In this document: positions 37,412 to 45,958 of the stretch, in pieces
Layout of the letters: every line of letters starts with the position of its first letter
Position numbering within the stretch: position 1 is the stretch's first letter
DNA from: Actinobacteria bacterium IMCC19121
GTDB lineage: Bacteria > Actinomycetota > Actinomycetes > Nanopelagicales > Nanopelagicaceae
NCBI GenBank assembly: GCA_002284895.1
Contig: CP015605.1
Span: 744,001-808,000 of the forward strand
Direction: 5' to 3'
Length of the DNA: 64,000 bases
Translations under genes and position numbers: made by a program
The notes under the pieces: model-generated
Seen by the model: only the letters and a program-made list of their open reading frames with translations
Told to the model about the DNA's origin: nothing
Databases searched by the model: none

Positions 37412-38074
37412 GTGAGCCAGGCTATCCATATTCTCTCCCGAGAGAGCTCCTCGCTATCTGAGGCGGCATATAGCCGTATTCGCTCAATGATTATTACTTT
37501 AGAACTAGAACCAGGATCACTAATCAGTGAGAGCGCATTAATGAGCACATTAAAGATGGGGCGCACACCTATTCGTGAAGCTCTGCGCTCGCTGGCAAAT
37601 GAAAAACTTGTTGAGGTTTATCCACGTCGTGGCATGTTTGTTTCTCGTGTGGATGTTGCCAATCTTTCACAACTCTCTGAAACACGAGCAGTACTTGAGA
37701 TTAAGGCGGCAGAACTTGCTGCCACACGATCAACTCCTGCCGACCAAGAGATAACAAAGGCATTGATTAAGGAAATTAAAGCCATTAAAGGTGATTTAGA
37801 TATGCCAACTCTGATTGGCCTTGACCAGAGAATTCACCACCACATCTATCAATGCACCCACAATGAATTTCTTGCAGCAGCTCTCGATAACTACTATGCC
37901 CACGCCCTTCGCATCTGGTTCTTAGCCCTTGATCGTGTCGAGCATTTGGCTGATGCGATTATTGAACACCGAGCATTATTAGAAGCAATTGCAAGCAATG
38001 ATCCAAAAGCGGCCTCAAAGGCAATGAAAGAGCACGTTGAAGGTTTTGAATCTGAAATCCGTAAATCTTTATAA
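37412..38074 (+). CDS. GntR family transcriptional regulator (FadR/FCD type)
   Basis: 220 residues. An N-terminal winged helix (SEAAYSRIRSMIITLELEPGSLISESALMSTLKMGRTPIREALRSLANEKLVEVYPRRGMFV) is followed by an all-helical FCD ligand domain with the metal-binding pattern D..IH.HIY near GLDQRIHHHIYQCTHNEF and histidines in IIEHRALLEAI and AMKEHVEGF. FCD regulators usually sense carboxylic acids; dimethylglycine, sarcosine or formate would fit the context. It heads a co-directional run: DMGDH-like starts 30 bases downstream, so it is likely autoregulated within the operon. GTG start at 37,412. Confidence 0.9.
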   Translation: MSQAIHILSRESSSLSEAAYSRIRSMIITLELEPGSLISESALMSTLKMGRTPIREALRSLANEKLVEVYPRRGMFVSRVDVANLSQLSETRAVLEIKAAELAATRSTPADQEITKALIKEIKAIKGDLDMPTLIGLDQRIHHHIYQCTHNEFLAAALDNYYAHALRIWFLALDRVEHLADAIIEHRALLEAIASNDPKAASKAMKEHVEGFESEIRKSL

Positions 38075-38104
38075 CCACCACCAAGAGAAAAAGGAAATGA
38101 AGCT

Positions 38105-40624
38105 ATGAGTAAGTTACCTGCAAAGGCAAAGTGCGTTGTTATCGGCGCTGGAATCGTCGGCAACGGAATGGTCTATCACCTTGCAAAACTGGGTTGGAAA
38201 GACATTGTCCAGATTGATAAAGGACCTCTGCCTAACCCTGGCGGCTCAACTGGCCACGCATCTAACTTCATCTTCCCGGTAGATCACTCAAAAGAGATGA
38301 CAGCAATTACTGCTGAAAGTATGCGCCAATACAAAGAGTTTGGAACTTTCACTGAGACTGGTGGAATTGAAGTTGCTCGTACAGAAGAGCGTATGCAAGA
38401 GCTGGCACGTCGTATTACATCTGCAAAGTCTTGGGGAATCGATGGTGGTCGAATCCTTACTCCTGCAGAAGTAAAAGAACTAGTGCCATACATCGATGAA
38501 AGCATCATTTTAGGCGGGTATTACCAGCCAACTGTGGGTGTTGTTGACTCACTTCGCACAGGAACAATCATGCGCGAGAAAGCTCAAGAGATGGGCGCTG
38601 CGCAATCATTTGCAAACGTTGAAGTGCAAGATATTAAAGTTGAAAACGGAGTTGTAAAGGCAGTTGTTACCGATCAAGGAACAATTGAAGCCGAATACGT
38701 TGTTATCGCTACAGGTTGCTGGTCACCAAAGCTAGCTGCAATGGCTGGAGCACATATTCCATTAACCCCTGCAGTTCACCAGATGAAAGACATCGGACCA
38801 GTTCCATTCTTTAAAGACACCAAGGGTGATATTGAATGGCCAATTGTTCGTGACATGGATGTATTTATGTATGAGCGCCAACATGGAACTGGACTTGAAA
38901 TTGGTTCTTATGCTCACCGCCCAATTCTCTACACACCAGATGACATTCCTTCAAATGCAACTGCGGCTCTTTCTCCAACAGAGTTTGCATTTACTCAAGC
39001 AGATTTTGATATCCAAGATGAGCATGCATATGAATTGATGCCATCGATTGTTGGTGATGAATCTGTTCGTGAGAAGTATGCATGTAACGGAATCCTTTCT
39101 TACACACCAGATGGAATGCCTATTCTTGGCGAAACTCCAGAAGTTAAGAATCTATGGTCAGTAGCTGCAGTGTGGATTAAGGAAGGTCCAGGAACTGCAA
39201 AGTCTGTGGCTGAATGGATGGTTCTAGGAGATTCACATATTGATCTTCACGCATCAAATATTGCTCGCTTTCATGAGCACCACAAGGAAGAGAAGCACAT
39301 TAAATCTCGTGTGGCTGAATCCTTTAACAAGACTTATGGAATCGTTCACCCACTTGAGCAGTACGAATCAAATCGTAAAGTTCGCCTCTCTCCTTACTAC
39401 GAGCGCGAAGCAGCCCTTGGCGCAGTCTTCTATGAAACTGCTGGATGGGAACGCCCATTCTGGTATGAATCAAATAAAGATTTGGTTGCAAAGTTTGGCG
39501 ACAAAGTTATGCCACGTGCAGCTGAATGGGAATCACGTTGGTGGTCACCAATTATCAATGCAGAGCACTTACAAATGCGCGAGACCGCAGGAATCGTTGA
39601 TTTAACTGCCTTTGCATACTTTGATATCACTGGCCCATCAGCTTTGGCTGTTGTGCAAAAGGCAGCCCTGCGTCAGATGGATGTTGCAATTGGCCGTGTT
39701 GTTTACACACCTGTACTTGGTCCAAATGGCGGATTTAAATCAGATTTAACAATCATGCGCCTTGATACCGATCACTTCCGCGTTGTAACTGGTGGTGCAC
39801 ACGGTATGGCAGATAAGAAGTGGTTTGCTGACCTATTGCCAGCCGATGGCTCTGCAAAGATCAAAGACATTACTTCTGACTACACCACCCTGGGTGTGTG
39901 GGGTCCAAATGCTAGAAAGATTGTTCAAGAAGTGACATCTGAAGATATGAGCCATGAATCATTCAAGTTCAGTACTTGTAGAGAGATTGATATCAAGGGC
40001 GTAAAAGTTCTTGCATCTCGTATTTCATACGTTGGCGATCTTGGCTGGGAGTTCTATGTTCCTATGGCTGATGGTCCAGCTCTGTGGGATGCACTCTGGG
40101 AAGCTGGAAAGAACCATGGATTAATTCCAGTTGGAATTGGTGTCTATGGAACTACTGGTCGACTAGAAAAATGCTACCGCGCATATGGACCAGAACTTGA
40201 AACTGAATACACCGTAGTTGAAGCAGGAATGCAATCTCCAAAGCTTAAAGAGGCAGATTTCATTGGTAAAGAAGCTCACGTGAAGCACCGCGCTGAAAAG
40301 CCAGTTGCAATGCTGTGCACACTCTTTGTTGATGATCACACATCATCTACTGGCGTGAAGCGCTACATGATGGGTAATGAGCCAATCCTTACATTGGATA
40401 AGAAGCCAATTACAGATGCACATGGACGTCGTTCATATGTAACAAGTGCTGGTTCTGCTCCATCTTTAGGTAAGCACATCCTTATGTCTTACCTTCCAAC
40501 TGAGTTAGCTGTTGCTGGAAACAAGTTCCTCGTTGAATACCTTGGTGAGCACTATCCATGTTCAATCGCTGAAGTTGGTGCTACATCAGTATTTGACCCA
40601 TCAAATGAACGGATCCTTGCATAA
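38105..40624 (+). CDS. Dimethylglycine/sarcosine dehydrogenase-like FAD enzyme with THF-binding GcvT domain
   Basis: 839-residue two-domain flavoprotein. The N-terminal DAO domain has the dinucleotide motif VVIGAGIVGNGMVYHL (about residues 11-26) and GGSTGHASNF. His51 in this motif occupies the position that carries covalent FAD in dimethylglycine oxidase/DMGDH. A FAO_M-type middle and a C-terminal GCV_T plus GCV_T_C part (about 430-830; SRISYVGDLGWEFYVP, GVYGTTGRLEKCYRAYG) follow. Such enzymes oxidise N-methyl groups and transfer the C1 unit to THF as 5,10-methylene-THF. The next two genes are etfB and etfA, so electrons should go to ETF (dehydrogenase) rather than O2 (oxidase). Substrate (dimethylglycine, sarcosine or both) is inferred from context. 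Confidence 0.88.
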   Translation: MSKLPAKAKCVVIGAGIVGNGMVYHLAKLGWKDIVQIDKGPLPNPGGSTGHASNFIFPVDHSKEMTAITAESMRQYKEFGTFTETGGIEVARTEERMQELARRITSAKSWGIDGGRILTPAEVKELVPYIDESIILGGYYQPTVGVVDSLRTGTIMREKAQEMGAAQSFANVEVQDIKVENGVVKAVVTDQGTIEAEYVVIATGCWSPKLAAMAGAHIPLTPAVHQMKDIGPVPFFKDTKGDIEWPIVRDMDVFMYERQHGTGLEIGSYAHRPILYTPDDIPSNATAALSPTEFAFTQADFDIQDEHAYELMPSIVGDESVREKYACNGILSYTPDGMPILGETPEVKNLWSVAAVWIKEGPGTAKSVAEWMVLGDSHIDLHASNIARFHEHHKEEKHIKSRVAESFNKTYGIVHPLEQYESNRKVRLSPYYEREAALGAVFYETAGWERPFWYESNKDLVAKFGDKVMPRAAEWESRWWSPIINAEHLQMRETAGIVDLTAFAYFDITGPSALAVVQKAALRQMDVAIGRVVYTPVLGPNGGFKSDLTIMRLDTDHFRVVTGGAHGMADKKWFADLLPADGSAKIKDITSDYTTLGVWGPNARKIVQEVTSEDMSHESFKFSTCREIDIKGVKVLASRISYVGDLGWEFYVPMADGPALWDALWEAGKNHGLIPVGIGVYGTTGRLEKCYRAYGPELETEYTVVEAGMQSPKLKEADFIGKEAHVKHRAEKPVAMLCTLFVDDHTSSTGVKRYMMGNEPILTLDKKPITDAHGRRSYVTSAGSAPSLGKHILMSYLPTELAVAGNKFLVEYLGEHYPCSIAEVGATSVFDPSNERILA

Positions 40625-41379
40625 TGGACGTACTTGTCTGCCTAAAGCGCGTTCCACTAGCTGGTGGAACTCTGATTCTGACTCCAGATTCACGCGATAT
40701 CGAAACTAAGCATTTAGGTTTTGGTATTAGCCCCCATGAGGAAAATGCCGTTGAAGCCGGTGTTCAACTCGTTGAACAAATGGGCGGAACTCTGACTCTG
40801 CTTACTCTTGGACCTAGTGATGCTGAAGAACAACTTCGTTCACAGCTAGCTATTGGTGCTACTCGCGCCGTGTTGATTGAAACCGATGGACAAGAGTGGG
40901 ATCCACAAGGAACTGCTGCTGCTCTAGTTGATGCAATCAATGCTGAAGAGACCAAGTTTGATCTCATTATTTTCGGCGCAGAATCTGCTGATAGTGCTGG
41001 ATACCAAATCCATATTCGTGTGGCCCATGCACTCAATCGCCCAATTATTACCAACGTTAAATCAATGAAGGTTGAAAATGGCGTTGCAGTATGTGATCGA
41101 GTGGTTGCAGCTGGACGCGAGCATTATGAAGTTGCTCTTCCTGCAATAGTCACTGTGCGCGATGGTTTAAACATCCCTCGTTATCCATCAGTACCAGGTC
41201 GCATGCAAGCACGCAAGAAGCCTGTTGATATGAAAAAGGCTGAGCCAAGAGTTCCTAAGTTGGAGAAAGTTACTTTGGCACTTGCACCATCTAAAGCAAA
41301 AGGTGCTGAAGTGTTGGGCAATGGGGCAGATGCCGTTCCTGCATTAGTTGAAGTTCTCAAGAAGATTGGAGCCTTCTAA
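40624..41379 (+). CDS. etfB: Electron transfer flavoprotein subunit beta
   Basis: 251-residue ETF small subunit that binds AMP and shuttles electrons from flavin dehydrogenases. MDVLVCLKRVP is the standard N-terminus, and GISPHEENAVEAGVQLVE and DLIIFGAESADSAGYQIHIRVAHALN are family segments. The ETF signature VRDGLNIPRYPSVPGRMQARKKPV is present. Overlaps the DMGDH-like stop and the etfA start by one base each (TAATG), so stoichiometric expression is likely. Confidence 0.95.
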   Translation: MDVLVCLKRVPLAGGTLILTPDSRDIETKHLGFGISPHEENAVEAGVQLVEQMGGTLTLLTLGPSDAEEQLRSQLAIGATRAVLIETDGQEWDPQGTAAALVDAINAEETKFDLIIFGAESADSAGYQIHIRVAHALNRPIITNVKSMKVENGVAVCDRVVAAGREHYEVALPAIVTVRDGLNIPRYPSVPGRMQARKKPVDMKKAEPRVPKLEKVTLALAPSKAKGAEVLGNGADAVPALVEVLKKIGAF

Positions 41380-42338
41380 TGATTCTTGTACTTGTAGATC
41401 ACGATCGTGGTGAACTAGATCAACTCTCACTTCGTGCATTAACTGCAGCCCGCAAATTAGGCCAAGATGTTGAAGCAATTGTTATTGGTAAAGAAGGCGC
41501 AGCACTTGCCGGCATCGTTGGTGAATATGGAGCAAAGGTCTTACACGTTGCCACTCATGCAAACCTGACCGACTACACACCAATGGCATCAGGCCGTGCA
41601 CTCAAAGACTTAGTTGAAAAGCTCAAGCCAGCAGCGGTGTTAGCTGCCGGAAGTCCTCGTGGAAATGAGCAATTAGCGCATTTAGCTGCATTTCTTGATC
41701 TTCCTATGGCAGCTGAGTGTTCAGAAATCACCTTAGGTTCACCCCATCATGTACTTCGTGCACGTTGGGCGGGCAATCTCATTGAATCTGCAAATGTTCA
41801 CGCCGATCTTTTAATTGCAAGCGTTCTAGCGTTTTCAACAGAGCCAGAATCTGCAAATGGTGGCGCTGCAACTGTTGCAGAGTTTGAACCTGCACTAGAA
41901 CCACAAGATTACGCAGTCAAAGTCCTAAGTCGTGATGCTGGTGAATCAAAGGGTGGCGTAACACTGGTTGATGCCAAGGTAATTGTCTCTGGCGGACGCG
42001 GTGTTGGTGGACCTGAAGGCTTTGGACAAATCGAAGAACTTGCATCATTGCTAGGCGGAACAGTTGGTTGTTCTCGCGTTGTAACAAGTTCTGGTTGGCG
42101 TCCACATGCTGAGCAAGTGGGTCAGACTGGAACAAAAGTTGCACCAGATCTCTATATCGCAGCTGGTATCTCAGGTGCGATGCAGCACATTGCAGGTATG
42201 AAGAACAGCAAGACAATCGTTGTAATTAATACAGATCCAGAAGCTCCAATTCTTAGCTATGCAGATTACGCAATTATTGGTGACCTGCACCAAGTAATAC
42301 CTGCGCTAACTAGCGCAATACGTCAAGCCAAGGGATAA
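41379..42338 (+). CDS. etfA: Electron transfer flavoprotein subunit alpha
   Basis: 319-residue FAD-binding subunit of ETF. The C-terminal FAD domain has [53 protein letters not shown] and [28 protein letters not shown], all diagnostic. The dedicated ETF pair inside the operon indicates a specific electron route for dimethylglycine/sarcosine oxidation. An ETF:quinone oxidoreductase is not encoded nearby. Confidence 0.95.
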   Translation: MILVLVDHDRGELDQLSLRALTAARKLGQDVEAIVIGKEGAALAGIVGEYGAKVLHVATHANLTDYTPMASGRALKDLVEKLKPAAVLAAGSPRGNEQLAHLAAFLDLPMAAECSEITLGSPHHVLRARWAGNLIESANVHADLLIASVLAFSTEPESANGGAATVAEFEPALEPQDYAVKVLSRDAGESKGGVTLVDAKVIVSGGRGVGGPEGFGQIEELASLLGGTVGCSRVVTSSGWRPHAEQVGQTGTKVAPDLYIAAGISGAMQHIAGMKNSKTIVVINTDPEAPILSYADYAIIGDLHQVIPALTSAIRQAKG

Positions 42339-42342
42339 AAAA

Positions 42343-44007
42343 ATGTCAGATATCGAAATTGCACAAGCTGCAACGATGAAGCCAGTCACCGAAATTGGTG
42401 CCAGCTTAGGAATTGATGCAGATAACTTAGAGGCCTACGGTAAGTACAAGGCGAAGGTGAACCTTAAGTACTTAACTGCACTTCCAAAGCGCGATAACTC
42501 AAAGTTGATTTTGGTAACTGCCATTAGCCCGACACCTGCAGGTGAAGGAAAGACAACCACAACTGTTGGTCTAGGTGATGCTCTTCGCCATATTGGTAAA
42601 AACGCAATGATTGCTTTACGTGAACCATCTCTGGGTCCAGTCTTTGGAATGAAGGGTGGAGCAGCAGGAGGCGGTTATGCCCAGGTTGTTCCTATGGAAG
42701 ATATCAATCTGCACTTCACTGGGGATTTCAACGCTATTGCCCTAGCAAATAACTTACTTGCAGCCCTTCTAGATAACCACATCCACCATGGCAATGAACT
42801 CAATATCGATGTTCGTCGTATTGCATGGAAGCGCGTAGTTGATATGAACGATCGTGCATTGCGTGAAATCGTTGCATCACTTGGTGGTGTTGGTAATGGT
42901 TACCCACGCAGTGATGGCTTTGACATCGTTGTTGCCTCAGAAATTATGGCAATTTTCTGCCTTGCAACATCTATTGAAGATTTGAAAGAAAAGATTGGCA
43001 AAATCGTTGTTGGTTACACCAAGGACAAAAAGCCAGTTCTTGCAAGTGATCTCAAAGCACAAGGTGCTATGACAGTTATTTTAAAGGATGCATTCCAACC
43101 AAACTTGGTGCAGACTCTAGAGAACACGCCAGCTTTTATTCACGGTGGACCGTTTGCAAATATCGCACATGGCTGTAACTCGGTTGTTGCTACAACATCT
43201 GCTATGAAGTTAGCCGACTATGTTGTAACAGAGGCTGGTTTTGGCGCAGACCTTGGAGCTGAGAAGTTTATTGATATCAAATGTCGCAAATCTGGACTAC
43301 GTCCTTCTGCCTGCGTATTAGTTGCAACGATTCGTGCAATCAAGTACCACGGTGGGGCAGATCTAAAGACAATCACTGAGGAGAACTTGCCAGCACTTGA
43401 GGCAGGCCTAGTAAATCTTGAGCGTCACATCAATAACATCACTAAGGTTTATAACCTTCCATTAGTTGTTTCAATCAACAACTTCACTAGTGATACAAAG
43501 GCTGAAGTTGAACTTCTACGCTCTCGTGTTGAAAAGCTAGGTGTGAAGATTGTTCTTGCAACTCACTGGGCCGATGGCGGTAAAGGTGCAGCTGATTTAG
43601 CACATGCTGTTGTTGAACTATGTGAGAAGCCTCAATCAATGACCTTTGTCTATGAAGATAGTGCAACTTTGTGGGAGAAAATTAATGCAGTAGCCACCAA
43701 GGTTTATGGCGCTAAAGATGTCACCGCTGATGCCAAAGTGCACACAAAGCTCAAAGAGCTTGAGGCATCTGGCTATGGAAACTTCCCAATATGTGTGGCA
43801 AAAACACAGTATTCCTTCTCAACCGATGCTGCTCTGCGAGGCGCCCCTAGTGGTCACACCATCAATGTGCGCGAAGTAAAGCTCTCAGCAGGCGCTGAAT
43901 TCATCGTGATGATCTGTGGAGAAATCATGACAATGCCAGGACTACCTAAGGTTCCAGCAGCAGAGCGCATTGATTATGTTGATGGAAAGGTTGTTGGACT
44001 GTTCTAA
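42343..44007 (+). CDS. fhs: Formate-tetrahydrofolate ligase
   Basis: 554 residues, the usual bacterial length. Catalyses formate + THF + ATP to 10-formyl-THF, reversibly; in C1-dissimilating bacteria it runs toward formate and ATP. Signature segments: the ATP loop [10 protein letters not shown] (about residues 64-73), [33 protein letters not shown] and the [14 protein letters not shown] loop. Placed between etfA (4-base gap) and formate dehydrogenase genes (overlap TAATG), strongly indicating that it makes formate for FdsGBA. Confidence 0.97.
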   Translation: MSDIEIAQAATMKPVTEIGASLGIDADNLEAYGKYKAKVNLKYLTALPKRDNSKLILVTAISPTPAGEGKTTTTVGLGDALRHIGKNAMIALREPSLGPVFGMKGGAAGGGYAQVVPMEDINLHFTGDFNAIALANNLLAALLDNHIHHGNELNIDVRRIAWKRVVDMNDRALREIVASLGGVGNGYPRSDGFDIVVASEIMAIFCLATSIEDLKEKIGKIVVGYTKDKKPVLASDLKAQGAMTVILKDAFQPNLVQTLENTPAFIHGGPFANIAHGCNSVVATTSAMKLADYVVTEAGFGADLGAEKFIDIKCRKSGLRPSACVLVATIRAIKYHGGADLKTITEENLPALEAGLVNLERHINNITKVYNLPLVVSINNFTSDTKAEVELLRSRVEKLGVKIVLATHWADGGKGAADLAHAVVELCEKPQSMTFVYEDSATLWEKINAVATKVYGAKDVTADAKVHTKLKELEASGYGNFPICVAKTQYSFSTDAALRGAPSGHTINVREVKLSAGAEFIVMICGEIMTMPGLPKVPAAERIDYVDGKVVGLF

Positions 44008-44432
44008 TGAAGTATTCGACTTGGTCACAAGAGGCAGCATTAGCTGTTCTTGCGACCCTGCGCGAAGAAAAAGGACCAGTCCTTATGGCTCTGCAGGCTC
44101 TTCAAAAAGAGTTTGGTTATGTTCATAAGGAAGATGTCACATTAGTTGCTAACTTTTTTAATAAGTCTCGGGCGGATGTTCATGGTGTTTTAACTTTTTA
44201 TCATGATCTCCTCACAGAAGCTCCAACTGATAATCAGATCTCAGTCTGTGTGGCAGAGGCTTGCCAGGCAGTGGGATCTCGTCAGCTAGAAAAAGATGTT
44301 AAAGCTAAGTTTGGCAAAGAAGTCCATGATGGTTACTGCTTTGGTAACTGCGCACTCGGACCAAGTGCAATGGTGAACGGGGCAATTATTGGCCGTGCCA
44401 GCGTTGAGAAGATTGCAAAGGCACGCATATGA
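44007..44432 (+). CDS. fdsG: NAD-dependent formate dehydrogenase gamma subunit (NuoE-like)
   Basis: 141-residue [2Fe-2S] thioredoxin-like protein of the NuoE family. Cluster cysteines are in CVAEACQAVG and CFGNCALGPSAMVNG (C-x4-C...C-x3-C). The N-terminus has the helical GPVLMALQALQKEFGYV region seen in FdsG/NuoE. It overlaps fhs by one base and fdsB by four. Called FdsG rather than NuoE because the operon continues with FdsB and a molybdopterin FdsA, with no other complex I genes. Confidence 0.9.
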   Translation: MKYSTWSQEAALAVLATLREEKGPVLMALQALQKEFGYVHKEDVTLVANFFNKSRADVHGVLTFYHDLLTEAPTDNQISVCVAEACQAVGSRQLEKDVKAKFGKEVHDGYCFGNCALGPSAMVNGAIIGRASVEKIAKARI

Positions 44433-45958
44433 AAATCTATGTTCCAGGCGATAGTGCCGCAATCTCAGTTGGCGCAGATGATGTTGCTGCTGCGATTGCA
44501 CATAAAGTCACTGGAGCAACAATTATTCGCAATGGTTCACGCGGTGCGCTGTGGTTAGAGCCAATGGTGGAAGTAGAAACGGAAAAGGGCCGTGTTGCAT
44601 ATGGACCGGTATCTGTTGAAGATATTGATTCCTTGGTTGCTGCAGATTTTATGCATGGTGGTGCTCACGCTTTATCTCTTGGTGAGAGTGAGAAGATTGA
44701 GTGGTTAGCTAGTCAAGATCGCGTGACCTTTAAGCGCGTTGGAATCATTGATCCACTATCACTTTCTGACTATGAAGCTCACGGGGGATTAGTTGGCTTG
44801 CGCCGCGCCATCTCTCTGAGCACCGAAGTAATTATTGAAGAAGTAAAAGAATCAGGCGTGCGCGGACGTGGCGGGGCAGGTTTTCCTGCGGGTATTAAGT
44901 GGAAGACAGTTGCTGATGCGATCAGTGATCAGAAATATATTTGTTGCAACGCAGATGAAGGCGATAGCGGAACTTTTGCCGATCGCATGCTCATTGAAGG
45001 AGACCCATTCACTCTCATTGAAGGCATGACAATTGCTGCAATTGCCGTTGGTGCCACAGAAGGCATTGTCTATCTTCGTTCTGAATACCCATATGCAATT
45101 AAAACTTTGCAAAAGGCAATTGATATTGCCCATGCTTTTGGGTGGCTTGGAAGTTCAGTTCTTGGGAGCAAGCACGCCTTTGAATTAAAGATTCGCGTGG
45201 GTGCTGGTTCCTATGTGTGCGGTGAAGAAACTGCGATGTTAGAGAGTATTGAGGGAAAGCGGGGAGTAGTTCGCGCCAAGCCACCACTGCCTGCACTTGA
45301 GGGCTTGTTTGGCAAACCAACAGTTATCAATAATGTGTTAACGCTCTCAACGATTCCTGCAGTGCTAGCAGATGGCGCAGGTGCATATAAAGCACGTGGA
45401 GTAGGCAGATCTTTAGGAACACAAGTTTTCCAACTTGCAGGCAATATCAAATGCGGCGGAATTGTTGAAAAGCCTTTCGGTATTTCAATTGAGGAAGTAG
45501 TCAATGGTTATGGCGGGGGAACTCTAAGTGGTTTGCCACTTCGCGCAGTTCAAGTCGGTGGACCGTTAGGTGCTTACTTTGGAATAGATAAGTTTGAAAC
45601 TTCTTTAGATTATGAATCCATGTTGGCAGCCGGCGGAATGCTCGGACATGGCGGAATAGTTGTATTTGATGATTCAGTTGATTTAGCGCAGCAAGCCCGC
45701 TTTGCAATGTCATTTTGTGCATTGGAGTCTTGCGGTAAGTGCACACCATGCAGAATTGGTTCCACGCGCGGTGTTGAGACAATCGACTTAATAATTCAAG
45801 GCGTTAAAGTGGATGAGAACAAGAAGCTTCTTTTGGATTTGTGTGAGGTTATGACCGATGGATCACTGTGCGCCATGGGCGGTTTAACCCCAATGCCAGT
45901 AAAAAGTGCGATGATTAACTTCCCCGAAGATTTCACTGGAGAGGTGAGTCGACGATGA
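44429..45958 (+). CDS. fdsB: NAD-dependent formate dehydrogenase beta subunit (NuoF-like)
   Basis: 509-residue flavoprotein containing an N-terminal thioredoxin-like extension and a NuoF core. The FMN/NADH site is GVRGRGGAGFPAGIKW with YICCNADEGDSGTFADR. GSYVCGEETAMLESIEGKRG follows, and the 4Fe-4S cluster is ESCGKCTPCRIGSTRG plus the later cysteine in DGSLCAMGG. FdsB passes electrons from the FDH iron-sulfur chain to NAD+. Overlaps fdsG and fdsA by 4 bases each. Confidence 0.93.
   Translation: MKIYVPGDSAAISVGADDVAAAIAHKVTGATIIRNGSRGALWLEPMVEVETEKGRVAYGPVSVEDIDSLVAADFMHGGAHALSLGESEKIEWLASQDRVTFKRVGIIDPLSLSDYEAHGGLVGLRRAISLSTEVIIEEVKESGVRGRGGAGFPAGIKWKTVADAISDQKYICCNADEGDSGTFADRMLIEGDPFTLIEGMTIAAIAVGATEGIVYLRSEYPYAIKTLQKAIDIAHAFGWLGSSVLGSKHAFELKIRVGAGSYVCGEETAMLESIEGKRGVVRAKPPLPALEGLFGKPTVINNVLTLSTIPAVLADGAGAYKARGVGRSLGTQVFQLAGNIKCGGIVEKPFGISIEEVVNGYGGGTLSGLPLRAVQVGGPLGAYFGIDKFETSLDYESMLAAGGMLGHGGIVVFDDSVDLAQQARFAMSFCALESCGKCTPCRIGSTRGVETIDLIIQGVKVDENKKLLLDLCEVMTDGSLCAMGGLTPMPVKSAMINFPEDFTGEVSRR

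Noticed and set aside
44007-45958. NuoE/NuoF-like genes considered as part of respiratory complex I.
   Set aside because: They are coupled by overlaps to a molybdopterin formate dehydrogenase subunit and no other nuo genes are present.
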